Shown here: piece after piece, positions 49,491-60,399 of the stretch | Layout of the letters: the number at the start of each line of letters is the position of its first letter | How positions within the stretch are numbered: position 1 is the stretch's first letter | Origin: Combretum micranthum | Lineage: Eukaryota > Streptophyta > Magnoliopsida > Myrtales > Combretaceae | NCBI GenBank assembly: GCA_024138025.1 | Contig: JAMXBD010000718.1 | Span: 248,001-312,000 of the forward strand | Direction: 5' to 3' | DNA: 64,000 nucleotides | Translations under genes and position numbers: made by a program | Notes under the pieces: model-generated | What the model saw: only the letters and a program-made list of their open reading frames with translations | Databases searched by the model: none | Told to the model about the DNA's origin: nothing

Positions 49491-50547
49491 TCACACATCA
49501 CCAATTATGAATAGGAATCATAAATCAAAGGGATCATAGGGATAAACAAAGAATGAATACATTGAACAACAAAGATGAAAGGAATGTGATAGTAAATAAA
49601 GCACATTATTGATGGCATTTGAATGTTATATTACAAGACTAAGCTGTAATATTGTCAAATGGGTGTTAGAGCTATTTTTTGAAGAACTCATCCATTAAAT
49701 TGTCCATCTTAGTTGATAACTTATTCTACACCAAAGGGAAAACCAATAAGCTTAAGAAGACAATGTTGGCTTTTATTGCCATAGTCTCAATATATTTAAT
49801 AAGAATCTCATATTCTTCAAGAATCAGTGAACCATCATTACAATTTTCTTGTCATGAAATGTTGATCTTCTTACCATTACTGCATTTAAGATATCTTAAA
49901 GAACACATGAAAGGTAAAAATAGAGAGACAATGGACAAAGAAGTCATGAGATAAGAAACATTAGGCATATTAGAAGAGACATGGGGTGGAACTCTTGTTA
50001 AGAAAACCTGTGTACTTAAACATGGCTTTAATATGAAGTAATCAAAGGTTTGAGATAGAGGCTATCCTCAAAATATACCTTGGACTGACCTTATTAGTGT
50101 TGCATCTATAGCTTATCATACATTACATGTCTTTGTGATAGGGAAATACGTTCTAAGTTCTAATAAAGTTCTCAAAAGGAATCATATAGTACTTCATCTC
50201 AGCCCAGCATAGCAAAGTTTTCCTATCAAGGTTTTGACTACCAGAAGAGGGTCCATTATAGACAAATTACTTATTACGAAAAAAAAAAAAAAAACCACAC
50301 CTTGAGAAAGAGGTGACCTTAAAGCTTGAACAAAAGGTAAAGAAAAATATTCGACCACCTATTCATGGAGTAAGCCCACTTTATAGTTTTGAGAACAAAA
50401 CTTTTTAAAGGTGAAAGGGTGAGAATCCTTAGAAAGATCTCTTGTAATATAATATAAGTTTTACTAGAATGTGAATTGCTTAAAAGTGAATTATTCCATG
50501 AGAAGTCAAAGTATGGGGATGAAAACTTCTTGATGGAGGGGAGGGTT
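49491..50547 (+). other. possible internal remnant of a gypsy element ending in a polypurine tract
   Basis: The 91-codon open frame 49679-49954 has no domain I recognise. The stretch ends with gatggaggggagggtt (50532-50547), a polypurine tract immediately before the LTR start at 50548. That identifies the DNA just upstream as the 3' end of a retrotransposon's internal region. An A-run lies near 50280-50294. Confidence 0.4.
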
Positions 50548-53340
50548 TGAAACCCCTTAATTTTGATTAATTAAAAAAAGACTTGGGAAATAGTTAAATA
50601 GGCCCTTCAATACAAAAACACTAACAATTTAACCCTTTAAGGACTAAATGATGATAAACAGTAATAGACATTAAAATTAAAAAATAAAATTCTCAAACTA
50701 AAGATTTTAAGAACACCATATTGTTCAAAATTTTTAATATAAAAGGCACGTAACTTTTTGATGGGAATCAAGTCAAAAGTGTAATCTCTAAGTTTTAGCT
50801 TAAGTTGAATTTATAGAATAGATTATAATTAATGAAGTTTTAATATGAATTTTCAATAAGTAATATGATCTACAAAAATAGAAATTCATTTTTTCCATAA
50901 ATCAATTTCAAGATAAATTGCATATTTATTAATTTTTTCTGAAACTATTATTTATAGTGTTCAAATTTGAGTTATAAGAACTTATTATGAATCATTTTAA
51001 TAAAATTCTATTTAATCAAATTTCTAATATAAATTGTTTAAGCTTTGCTTTGATTTTAGTCCCATAATCCTTTATGCATTAGGCTTATTCAAGCCCATTA
51101 TTTTTATATACAAACTTTGGAACTCAACTCTTGCAAGAAACAAAGCCTAAAACCCCTTTAATTTTCTGCAAAAATAAAAGCCACATAGGCCTACCATAAC
51201 AAGCAGGAACCACACACACCCTATGAGTTTTGCTTGCCTTAAAAGTCAAGCTTGCTTTATTAGATTTGTGATAGTATCAAACAAAAATTTAAAAATCTGC
51301 TCCTCCTACTCTTCTTAAAATCGATGCATATTCTATACACACACATTCCAAAATTCTTTTTTGAATTCTCTTCTCAAATCAACAAGAAACTCAAGTTTAA
51401 GCTTATTCTTCAATTCAAGTTCATCTTAGGTGAGTTATTTCTTACTTCCATCTTATTTCTTGAAGAATAAGTGAGTGTTTTAATGTCTTGATCCTTATTG
51501 AAGTATTTAGGGTTATTAATTCTTGTGTTATTGGATATGAGAAGTGAAGATATGAAGTTTGTAGTTTGAGTCCTAAGCTATGGATAATTTAGGTTGTGGT
51601 GATCCGTTAGTTTTGTGTGTTTGATTTTAATGATGGGTTGGCTAAGGATTGAGTAATTTGAAAGTGAAAGGAGTAGAGGTGAAGCTTGTAGGTTGGTGTA
51701 AAGGTGTTTTGATGGGAATAAAGTCCTTGGAGTTGGTCTAAATGTGTTGAATTTTAACCTGTTGATATAGGGCATAGTGCTTCCTATAGGGGCATGGCAA
51801 GGGGCATAGTAGCCTTTGTTCTCCATCTTGGTCAAATACGCCCCTTAGCACGTGTCGTGGTGAAGGGGATAGTGGCCTCTATTTTCCTTATTGTTTCCTT
51901 CGCCCCGTGGTATGGGGTGTAGTGCTAGGCATATGGAATTTTGTTCCTTAAATGTTCTTTTTACATCCTTTTTGAGACTTAGAACTTGTTTATGCTACTT
52001 TTCCTTATTGAATCCTTAGTAATAATAGCTTTTATATCTTAGAGGATCCTTATATCAAGACTTGAACTTTCCCATAGATTATTATGATGATTAAGATAAG
52101 ATGCAAAGGTGAGTAATTGGATCTTTTCACTTGTTTGTGATTATAAAATAGTTGCATTTAATCTTAAATACGACTCAAGTTGAATACATGTGTGGGGTTG
52201 GGAAATATTGCATGTTGTATATTATATAGTTGAATGATAACTCTTAATACTAAAAGTGAAAATCAATTGTGTGTTAATGGTTGATTAAAGCTTAATATGA
52301 ATTGTTTGTAATTGATTAATCACCAATTGAACTGGATTAATCTATAGTGAATTAATAAGGACTCCAACATGCATTGCATATCTTACATCCTTACATTTAC
52401 ATGGTTTTCATGTCATGTATTATTATTTATATTTTCTGGTAATGCTTGTGAAGTCCAGATGTTCCGGTAAAGATTACCTTTGGGTTGCTAACTCTATAGG
52501 AACTATATAGGTTAGAAGAACGTCGCCTAATGAGGGTTAGTGTGAAATGATAATATTTAGTGGAGATTCTGAGATCTAAGTGGAGTTAAGATATATATAT
52601 ATATATATATATCTTAAATATGAGTAATAAACGAATTTTGAAAAGAATACTCCTTCCTTAGTTCTTTAGGTTTCTTGGGTATGAAAAACTAGTGTTGGTC
52701 CTTCAACCCCGAATAAAGGGCGTAAATCTTCATGGGTTTGAATTTTGGTTATCTGAATTATGTTTGTGGCATATGTTTGAATGTTGCATTACATATGAGT
52801 GTTAAACAATTCTTGTGTGAATTTACTTATGATGTGTCAAGATTCTATTATTCACTGAGCTTATTGTGCTCATGCTCTTACAGATTATTGTTTATAGGTT
52901 TTTAAGGAAGGTGGAACCAAGATCAAGGATTATGGAGACTGATTAGATGTTAGATATTCTAGATACTTTTAGACCACAATAGTTTTGTTGCAATAGGTTT
53001 TATAGGCCTATGTTTGTAATAGTAAAAGTTTAAGCTTTGTATTTCCTTTGTTCCTTGAGTGTAATGGGAGGATTTATGTGTTTGGAATCAAAGTTTGTAA
53101 CTTTTTATAAGAACTTTAGTTGTTTTGTGTAAATATTTTTATAGACGTTCTATATGCATGCGATATCTTTCATATTCTTTGTAACCTCTGATCTTGTTAA
53201 GTTGTCTACACCACGGTATAGTTAAGTAGTTCCACAATCATGTAATATACTAGAAGTTTGGTATCATTTTAACTAAACGTATGTGACTTCGGTTGTTACT
53301 TGACGTAGAAACTACTAGGATACCTTGTAGAGGTGTGACA
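50548..53340 (+). mobile_element. 3' LTR of a gypsy element related to the two solo LTRs, opposite orientation
   Basis: Starts TGAAACCCCTTAATTTTGAT after a polypurine tract and ends GTAGAGGTGTGACA. Read on the - strand the solo LTRs begin TGTAAACCCCTAAATTTTTG and end GGCGTGACA, the same termini, so this is a diverged relative. The internal landmark cactgagcttattgtgctca (52854) corresponds to their actaagcct...agcttatacc. It contains three rough repeats around ggggcatagtg (51770-51925) and (AT)n at 52590-52612. No duplication fits: gggtt on the left, aagag on the right. Confidence 0.6.
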
Positions 53341-54689
53341 AAGAGTCTATTATAATAACTAGAGCTAAGTGATTATAGAATTTTATCAATAGGATTCTAT
53401 CGAATCGGCTTTATGTGGATGAATATATTTTATTATATAGCTATGGAATTCATCATATGAGCGATTAAGAGTCAATTTATGTGAAACATTAAGACAAACA
53501 TAAAAGAAGTGAAGAAACCCTACATATCACGATCGTAACCCAAGCAGTGACATCACTTGGTGAAAATAGTGGATTTCCCACAGTGCATCATGCTTGTGAT
53601 GTGGAAGATGATCATGCATTTATACCTATCACTCTTTGTGACATGCTTGTTGATATACACTAAAGCAAAGACCAGCAAAGATCACATTATGGGAGACACT
53701 TGTGACGAAGCATTAGCTCACGCTTGTGATTAATATGAAGACTGTTGGCCAATGGAGGTGACAGCCTACATTTTGGATGTGATGGGGATTGTTTTGACAC
53801 TGAAGATTTGAAATATTTTATCATTTTAGTTTATTTTATTAGATATCTTTATTATATTTGGATGAATAATTACTATTTTTCCCTTAATTAAGATATAAGT
53901 ATCTAAAGGACTTTATTTGTAAACATTAGGATAATTTTATTAGATTTTGAATGAAATTTATTTTCGTGAGATCTTTCTCTAGAAATCCTAACTCTTATCA
54001 ATCATCTTGATTATGGTGAGTTGCAAACATGAGTGAGTTTTGGTGAGTCATATCAATTACTTGCGAGCTTTAACCCCTCTTTACTTTCTTGGTGAGCCAT
54101 GTCTAAGAATGTAAAGATCTTATCTTGACCTTCAAGAAACCTTAGTACTTGTGTTAGGTCTTGGGGCTTTCTTGGGGTTAATTGGTATTCATCCATAGAT
54201 ACAATAGTGATTAAGTTCCTAGGTGTGTCATATTTATCGATATTAAAGCACGGTTTGCGATTAGTTGCCCCTACAGTTGTGCATGTTCATACGTGATTAG
54301 GGTCTATAATTTGATTACTAGTCATGTAGTATAAGGATGTTGAATGAGAGTGTGCATGGAAATTTTGGTGAGAAAGTTAATAGTGGAGTTTGTGGAAATA
54401 GAAGGGCTCTTGGCAATGTTGTGGGTAATATTGGTGTTTAGGTAGATGATGAACAAAGTATAAGCTAATGGATGAAAAATTTGAATAATACAATCAATAC
54501 TCTTATTCAGGCCACGCAACAGTTGTTACAAAACCCTATTATGATACAATGTCATGCAGAGGCCCACCCCTACTACCACTTGTTTATAGTAGGTAAAGAG
54601 AAGACAGAAGGGATAATCTTGATTGAGATGCCCATGGAAGGGAATTTAGTCCACCTATGGGCTTAGAGCGTGTGAAATTATAGATAACA

Positions 54690-55445
54690 TCCTTTAATAG
54701 AAGCGGTTCACTAGATGATTATATTGATTGGGAGGATAAAGTGGAAGGATTGTTTGTGTGTTCTGACATGGAGGAACACATGCGAGTTTGATTGGCTATG
54801 GTTGAGTTTATAGGAATGTTGCCCTATGTTGGAAGAATCTGGCAAGTACAAGGACATGGGATAACAAAGAGGAAATTCATACTTGGCAAGAGATGAAACG
54901 AGTGTTGAGGAAGTGATTTGTGTTTGCGTATTATAAGCATGAAATCTTCCAATCTCTTAGCTAAGGAGGTAAAAGTGTGGAAGAGTATGTACAGGAGTTT
55001 GAATCGTTAATGATTAGAAGCGGTGCTATTGAGCCACTTGAGCAAATAGTTGCAAGATTTGTAACATGGTTGAAGTATGAGATTGCTTGTGTTATGAAGC
55101 TTCAGAGATATGATACCTTTGAGGAAGCCATTTAATTAGCTTTGAAGGTAGACCGACATAGATCGAATTATTCTTATAAATCATTGGATAACAGGTATGC
55201 ATCTAAGAAATCTTCTACTTCAGATAGTAAGAAAACTAATAAAGGAACTTCTAATAAATCTAGTGACAAAGGGGAATCTAGCAATTTTGTGAGAAGTGAC
55301 AAAAGTAATAATGATAAGGATAAAAATATTGCTAATGTGAATGAAGGTAGTTTGGGTAAAGCAGGTGGATTTAGTGATAAAACACATAATATCAAATGTT
55401 TTAAATGCTTGAATAGGACATATTGCTTCTAAATGTCCTAACTAG
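54690..55445 (+). pseudogene. Ty3/gypsy gag with frame-broken zinc knuckle
   Basis: Around 54700-54775 the frame reads FNRSGSLDDYIDWEDKVEGL, resembling the start of plant gypsy gag (F.G...P..YL.WE..VE..F). A basic Ser/Lys/Asn-rich linker follows in the 96-codon frame 55142-55432. The zinc knuckle begins IKCFKCL (55392-55412). A one-base shift then puts GHIASKCPN in another frame (about 55417-55443), so C-x2-C and H-x4-C are present but not in one frame. Several in-frame stops occur between 54780 and 55140. Confidence 0.8.
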
Positions 55446-55679
55446 GGAGCCATGGTAAATATTGGTGGAGAGATTGTTAGCAAGGATGAAGAGGATGATT
55501 TTGGAGAGCCAAATAGCATTTTAGCAGCTTTAGATACTTATTATGGTGAAGAAAATGTTGAGACTAGTGAGAAACATAGATAAGATTAGTATATGAGCAT
55601 TAATGTGTTACTATGAGCTCTTAATGTACTTTTGAGGAGGAGCAAAGAGAGAACTTGTTTCATGTAACTTGCAGAGTGA

Positions 55680-55775
55680 AAGTGAATTTGTGTGTGCTCA
55701 TCATTGATGGAGGGAGTTGCACCAATGTTGCTACTGCTGCTTTAGTTAATAAATTGAATTTGACTTATTCAATAT
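55680..55775 (+). pseudogene. Ty3/gypsy aspartic protease fragment
   Basis: The reading VNLCVLIIDGGSCTNVATAA followed by LVNKLNL matches the plant gypsy retropepsin block (V.IDGGSC.NV.S..LV.KL.L). The catalytic Asp is in IDGGS. No complete protease frame extends on either side. Confidence 0.8.
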
Positions 55776-56027
55776 CTTAAGCTGTATATGTTGCATTAGC
55801 TTAACGAGTAAGGTAACTTGCAGGTGAATAGACAAGTGAAAGTACCTTTTAGGTGTGTTACCCATGTGTGCTTCTCTTATTTTGTTGATATGACCATGTT
55901 TATTTGATCATAAGGTTTTGCATGATGGGTACCAAAACACTTATGCTTTCCAGTAGGATGGTAAGAAGATAATGTTGACTCCTATGTCACCAGCAGAAGT
56001 TAGAAGAGCTCAATTACAGATGAGTAA

Positions 56028-57490
56028 TATTGGGAATTTACCGATAAAATTTTTCATAAAAATGCGAACCCTAAATCCTCAATTTTGGATCCATGCGATT
56101 CAATCAAATTTAAGGATATAATTACCTTTTTGATGCTTTAAAGCTCTAGAAATTCAGATCTGAGATGTTGCAAATGTGAACACCCTCTACTGTATCCATA
56201 CAAATGAATTTCCAATTAGATTTATGTGTGTGCTAGCACCTTGAACGATTCCAAGTTTTGGGAATATCTCATAGAAGGGTCTCTCTTGTTTTAGTTACAG
56301 AGTTTCTCAATAATCCTAATGTGACAGCTAGTGTCTACTAACCCTAGAGGTGACCATCACCTCCTATTTATAAGAAGTGACTATTGGTTACCTACCCTAA
56401 TTTTATTAGGGTTTTCTCCATTAACCTATACATATCTTATAAAATAACAATTTTATTTAATAATTATTTATTTTCTTAATCTCATTATGAATAATTATAT
56501 AATTCCGATATAGTTATCTAAAATAACCCATGATCCAATCAATTCATTTTTTGTGTGTAACTATGTAGGTTCACTTAATATTGGCAGTAGCCCTAAAACA
56601 CCATTTAGACCTACAAGACATAATTGTTCTCTAGCAAGACATTATGCCTACCTAAATTAAGTGAAGATCAGTGATTCGATTTTACCTATTAACAATCAGT
56701 TATTTAGTCCTATTGTTACACGATATCTTATAATTAAACATAAGGTATGGATCAATACACTCTTATATTATTTAAACACATATTTCTTGAACCCAGAGTA
56801 TAACTGACTTAAATGAATGATATTGATAACTCCTTATCAATTTATTCGAGTATAGCCATACATTTCTCAGTCTTACTCATCAAGAGACCTAAAAGATATC
56901 TCTTTCAAATTAATGAGAGGAACAAATCCCATCTTAATCTCTCATCTTCCTCTACATGATTTATATTACGGCCAATCTCAACCTTTATAATTAGTCGGTC
57001 AAAGATAATGTTTGATTGAGTCAAAAAACAATATTCCTCATGTCGGAATCCATGGTGATTTCACGTCTACAGACTAAAACAACACTGCAAATGAGAAATA
57101 CTTATCGCATTGATCCATATAGAATTCTTATATTTGGTAATTCCAATACAATATACTCTTACATGTATTCATGTGCTGAATTAATGTCTCATATCCATGA
57201 TCAATAAAACATGATCATCATCCAGCCAACATACTAGTCTTAATTCATTATGATTCCATATAATGAACGACTAGGGATAATTGAGAATAAAATTATTTCT
57301 CATCTTATGGTTTTATAATTAAAGTCACATACTTTAATGGCATAAGGAATAACTAATTTATTCAAGGAATAATACTTTATCAAAGCAAAAAGGCCAATAA
57401 CAACTTTGATAAAGAAAATGACTCATATTATAAAGATAATAAACATTTAAATAACATAGAATCCATATGGCCTAGGGCACATCACTAGCA
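56028..57490 (-). mobile_element. solo LTR, copia type, 1463 bp, TSD agtaa
   Basis: The + strand begins tattgggaatttaccg (a TG start mutated to TA) and ends catcactagca; the complement begins TGCTAGTGATGTGCCCTAGG. The flanks agtaa at 56023-56027 and 57491-57495 are an exact 5-bp duplication. The surrounding gypsy pol sequence continues across once the insert and one agtaa are removed (RAQLQMS, then KAVKKNS). No internal region, so it is a solo LTR. The copia assignment is from the general look of its ends. Confidence 0.85.
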
Positions 57491-57653
57491 AGTAAAGCAG
57501 TTAAGAAGAACTCTATATTTATGTCATGTAGAGATGTTCACTTAGCCATATAGGCAAAAGCATCAGTTTATGTATTGCATGTGTGATACCCCTCAAATAT
57601 AGATGATGAAACTTTAATCATAGAGGCGCCTTTGGTGTAATGGCTTTGAATTC

Positions 57654-57722
57654 GTCAGAACTCTAAAGTTACGCGTGCTCTGAGTAGAGCAATCCCAGGA
57701 TGGATGACCTCTTAGGAAGCAT
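57654..57722 (+). promoter_or_regulatory. 5S rRNA-like Pol III internal promoter in Cassandra LTR1
   Basis: The sequence gtcagaactctaaagtta, then cgcgtgctctgagtagagca, then ggatggatgacctcttagga parallels plant 5S rRNA (ATCAGAACTCCGCAGTTAAG, GCGTGCTTGGGCGAGAGTAG, GGATGGGTGACCTCCTGGGA). The A-box region is at 57667-57682 and the C-box at 57697-57720. One A-box change (AGTTAC for AGTTAA) may weaken it. Confidence 0.88.
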
Positions 57723-57987
57723 CGATACCAAAGGATAAAATCATATAGCGTGTGGCCAAAGCAGAGAATACCTCAATAGGTAAAGTTATGGGCATTAAAG
57801 GTGGTATCAGAGCAATTCATCAGCCGGAAGTGGAGGCGCGTCCTCCCTACCTCGTATGGTTCTAGACCTACGTAACAAAACTAAAGAGAATGTCAGTTCT
57901 ACAAGTGGAGGAGTATGTGATACCTCTTATACATAGATGGTGGAACTCTAATCACAAAAGCACCATTTGGTGTAATGGCTTGGAGTT

Positions 57988-58056
57988 CATCAGAACTCTA
58001 AAGTTAAGCAGGCTTTAGGCAAAGCAATCTCAGTATAGGTAACCTTTTGAGAAGCA
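57988..58056 (+). promoter_or_regulatory. 5S rRNA-like Pol III internal promoter in Cassandra LTR2
   Basis: The second copy reads atcagaactctaaagttaag with caggctttaggc, and its C-box has decayed to gtataggtaaccttttgaga. The A-box is closer to 5S here than in LTR1, while the C-box is worse, so the two LTRs have drifted independently since insertion. Confidence 0.85.
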
Positions 58057-58139
58057 CCGACATTAAAGGACAAGACTGTGTGGCGTGTGGCTAAAGCAGA
58101 CAATACCTTAGTGGGTGGAGTTCTGGGGTTTACATAATA

Positions 58140-58920
58140 TTAGGAGAATATTGGAGACTATTGGGCATGCTTCTTTACCTACTATAGTACAACAATTATT
58201 TGAGGAGTTTGCTGATGTATTTCCTGATGAACTTCCTAATGGGTTGCCACCTATTAGAGGAATTGAGCGTGCTATTGATCACTAACTTGGAGCTATGTTA
58301 CCTAATCGTTCAAATTATTGGATGAATCATAAGGAAGTGAAAGAGTTGAAGAGACGGGTTGATGAATGATTATAGCGGGGATATGTTAGAGAAAGTATTA
58401 GTCTATGTGTTGTTCTAGCCCTATTATTACCTAAGAAAGAGGGATCACGGAGAATGTGTATTGATAATAGAGCTATCAATAAAATTACTATCAAGTACAT
58501 TATCCTACACCGAAACTTGATGATATGCTTGATGAGTTGAATGATGCACATATTTTCCTAAGGTTAATCTTAAGAGTGGTATCATCAAATCAGGATGAGA
58601 ATAGGAGATAAATGGAAAACTTCTTTTAATATAAAGTATAGATTATATGAATGGTTGGTTATGATTTTTGGCTTAATCAATGCTCTTGCACTTTTATGCA
58701 TCTCATAAATCATTTTCTGAGAGAATTCTTAAGAAAGTTTGTGGCAGTGTATTTTAATGATATCTTGCTATATAGTAGAGATTTGAATAGTCATGTGAAT
58801 CATTCGCGAGTTGTGTTTCAAGTCTTGAGATCTGAGAAGTTATTTGGTAACTTAGAAAAGTGTTCTTTCTATCAAAGAAAGGTGATCTTCTTGGGGTTTT
58901 ATAGTTTCTAGAGTAGGGAT
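58140..58920 (+). pseudogene. Ty3/gypsy reverse transcriptase fragment
   Basis: Consecutive frame pieces read EFADVFPDELPNGLPPIRGI (58206-58265), [20 protein letters not shown] (58381-58440) with [15 protein letters not shown], then [20 protein letters not shown] (58608-58667). Frame 58651-58911 gives EFLRKFVAVYFNDILLYSRD and LGNLEKC-like sequence ending in VIFLGF. The catalytic YFDD box is YFND (58752-58763), with the first catalytic Asp changed to Asn, so it would be inactive even in frame. Confidence 0.9.
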
Positions 58921-59149
58921 GGAGTAGGGATTTAGGTAGATGATGAAAAGATCAAAGCTACTGTCAACAGGCCTATACCAAAATCTACTGTCGATGCTTT
59001 TAGTTTTCAAGGACTTACTTCATTCTACCAACAGTTTGTCAAGAATTTTTTTGTATTGTAAGTCTTCTTACTGAGCTTACAAAGAAGAGTTTTAATGCGA
59101 CTAAAAGCTTACAAAGAAGACTCCACACATTACTTTTGTGTGGACTGAA

Positions 59150-59590
59150 AAAGCACAGAATAGTTTTGATGCGATTAAGGCCAATTTGACTAGTGCTCTT
59201 GTGTTAACACAACCTAATTTTAAAAAGACTTTTAAGTTAGAGTGTGATACATTGAGGATTGGAATAGAGTTGTTTTAATGCAAAAGAGACATCCAATTGC
59301 TTATTTCATGAGAAGTTAAGTGGATACACATTGAATTACTCAATTTATGACAAGGAATTCTATTCTTTGATTCAAGCTTTCATGGCATGGTAACATTAAT
59401 TATTACCTAAAGAGTTTATAATTTATAGTGATCATAAAGCAATGAAGCACTTCAAAGGACAATAAAGACTTTCTAAGAGACAAGCTAAATGGGTTGAGTT
59501 CCTAGAGAGTTTTACATATGTGATCAAGTATAAGAAGAAAAGTTTCAATGTAGTTGCAGATGCATTATCTCAAAGGTATGTACTTGTTAC
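59150..59590 (+). pseudogene. Ty3/gypsy RNase H fragment
   Basis: The connection region (LTSALVLTQPNF near 59190-59220) and RNase H pieces FKLECD (59230), RHPIAYF (59287), YDKEFYSLIQAF (59348), [20 protein letters not shown] (59474-59533) and [12 protein letters not shown] are in the gypsy order and spacing. Stops separate several of them. The downstream LCIP block at 59741 is cut by the hAT-like insertion at 59756. Confidence 0.85.
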
Positions 59591-59755
59591 TTCACTTCAA
59601 GCTAAGATGTTAGGATTTGAGTTGTTGAAAGACCAATATGTCAATAATGGTTCTTTTGGCCCTATTATGACACGATGGGTTGATGGAAGAGTAGTTGATC
59701 GATATTGTGTAATTGATGGGTTTTTGTATAGAGGAGGAAAACTTTGTATTCCTAG

Positions 59756-60385
59756 TAGTATGTTATCGGTTTGGTTAACTAGTCTATGGTCTTATTTTTT
59801 GAATCTAACCATAATAATTAGTTTTTTTTTTATATTCTAATCTTTAATCAGTCCATCATAAACTGTTAACTATCTTAACAATTAAATGTTTTTGGTCAAT
59901 TTTTTTTTATTTTTGGTTTTTAACCATTTAATATAACGGTTTCAACAAATCAAATTGATAGTTTCAATAAAACTTATTTTTTATCCTTTATATTACAAGA
60001 GCTAAAAAAAGGAAAATCAAATTAAGGAAAAGGGAAAAACAAGTCTTTGAATGTATCGTCATCAATAAAATCAAACCAGATCAATTACCATATTAACTCC
60101 CATCAAACATAGGATAGAACATAGTACTTGAATCGAAATCCAAGAAACATTAACATACATAAATTATATGTATATGTAAATTATATATATAATATATTTA
60201 TAAATATTGAAACAGTTAACCATTAACTGTTGTTTTTTTTCTTTGTTGCAAGCCAAAATTGAAACTGAAAACCGAAAAAAATAAAAACTGTAAGAAACCA
60301 ATAGACTGGCTAACCATATTTTTTGGATCGGTTATCTAGTTTCGTTTTAGTTTTTTAGTTTCGTCGATTTTCTTAGACACCTCTA
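59756..60385. mobile_element. hAT-like non-autonomous element inserted in gypsy pol
   Basis: Right terminus cttagacacctcta (complement TAGAGGTGTCTAAG, the common plant hAT end) and a diverged left terminus tagtatgttatcggtttgg. The 8-bp flanks attcctag (59748-59755) and attcttaa (60386-60393) match at 6 of 8, both differences being transitions. Subterminal inverted stretches (ggttaactagtctatgg against aatagactggctaacc) support it. The host pol reading continues across the insertion (LCIPSS, then KELLVHEAH). Confidence 0.7.
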
Positions 60386-60399
60386 ATTCTTAATGGATC

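Larger units (their letters stand above)
57582..58134 (+). mobile_element. Cassandra-type TRIM carrying 5S rRNA-like sequence in both LTRs
   Basis: LTR1 57582-57799 and LTR2 57916-58134 both start TGTGATACC. The primer-binding site TGGTATCAGAGC (57802-57813) follows LTR1, and a polypurine stretch aagtggaggag (57903-57913) precedes LTR2. The interior is only 116 bp and non-coding. Each LTR contains a 5S rRNA-like segment with the RNA polymerase III control region, the hallmark of Cassandra. It lies between the protease and reverse transcriptase of the gypsy element. No target duplication is evident (gcatg at left, taata at right). Confidence 0.92.

Noticed and set aside
49679..49954. 91-codon protein gene
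   Set aside because: No recognisable domain, no splice or promoter context, and it lies in a probable retroelement remnant.
57640..58060. Two functional 5S rRNA genes
   Set aside because: Only the internal part resembles 5S rRNA. Both copies have many changes in conserved positions and lie in the LTRs of a TRIM with primer site and polypurine tract. They are Cassandra LTR sequence, not rRNA genes.
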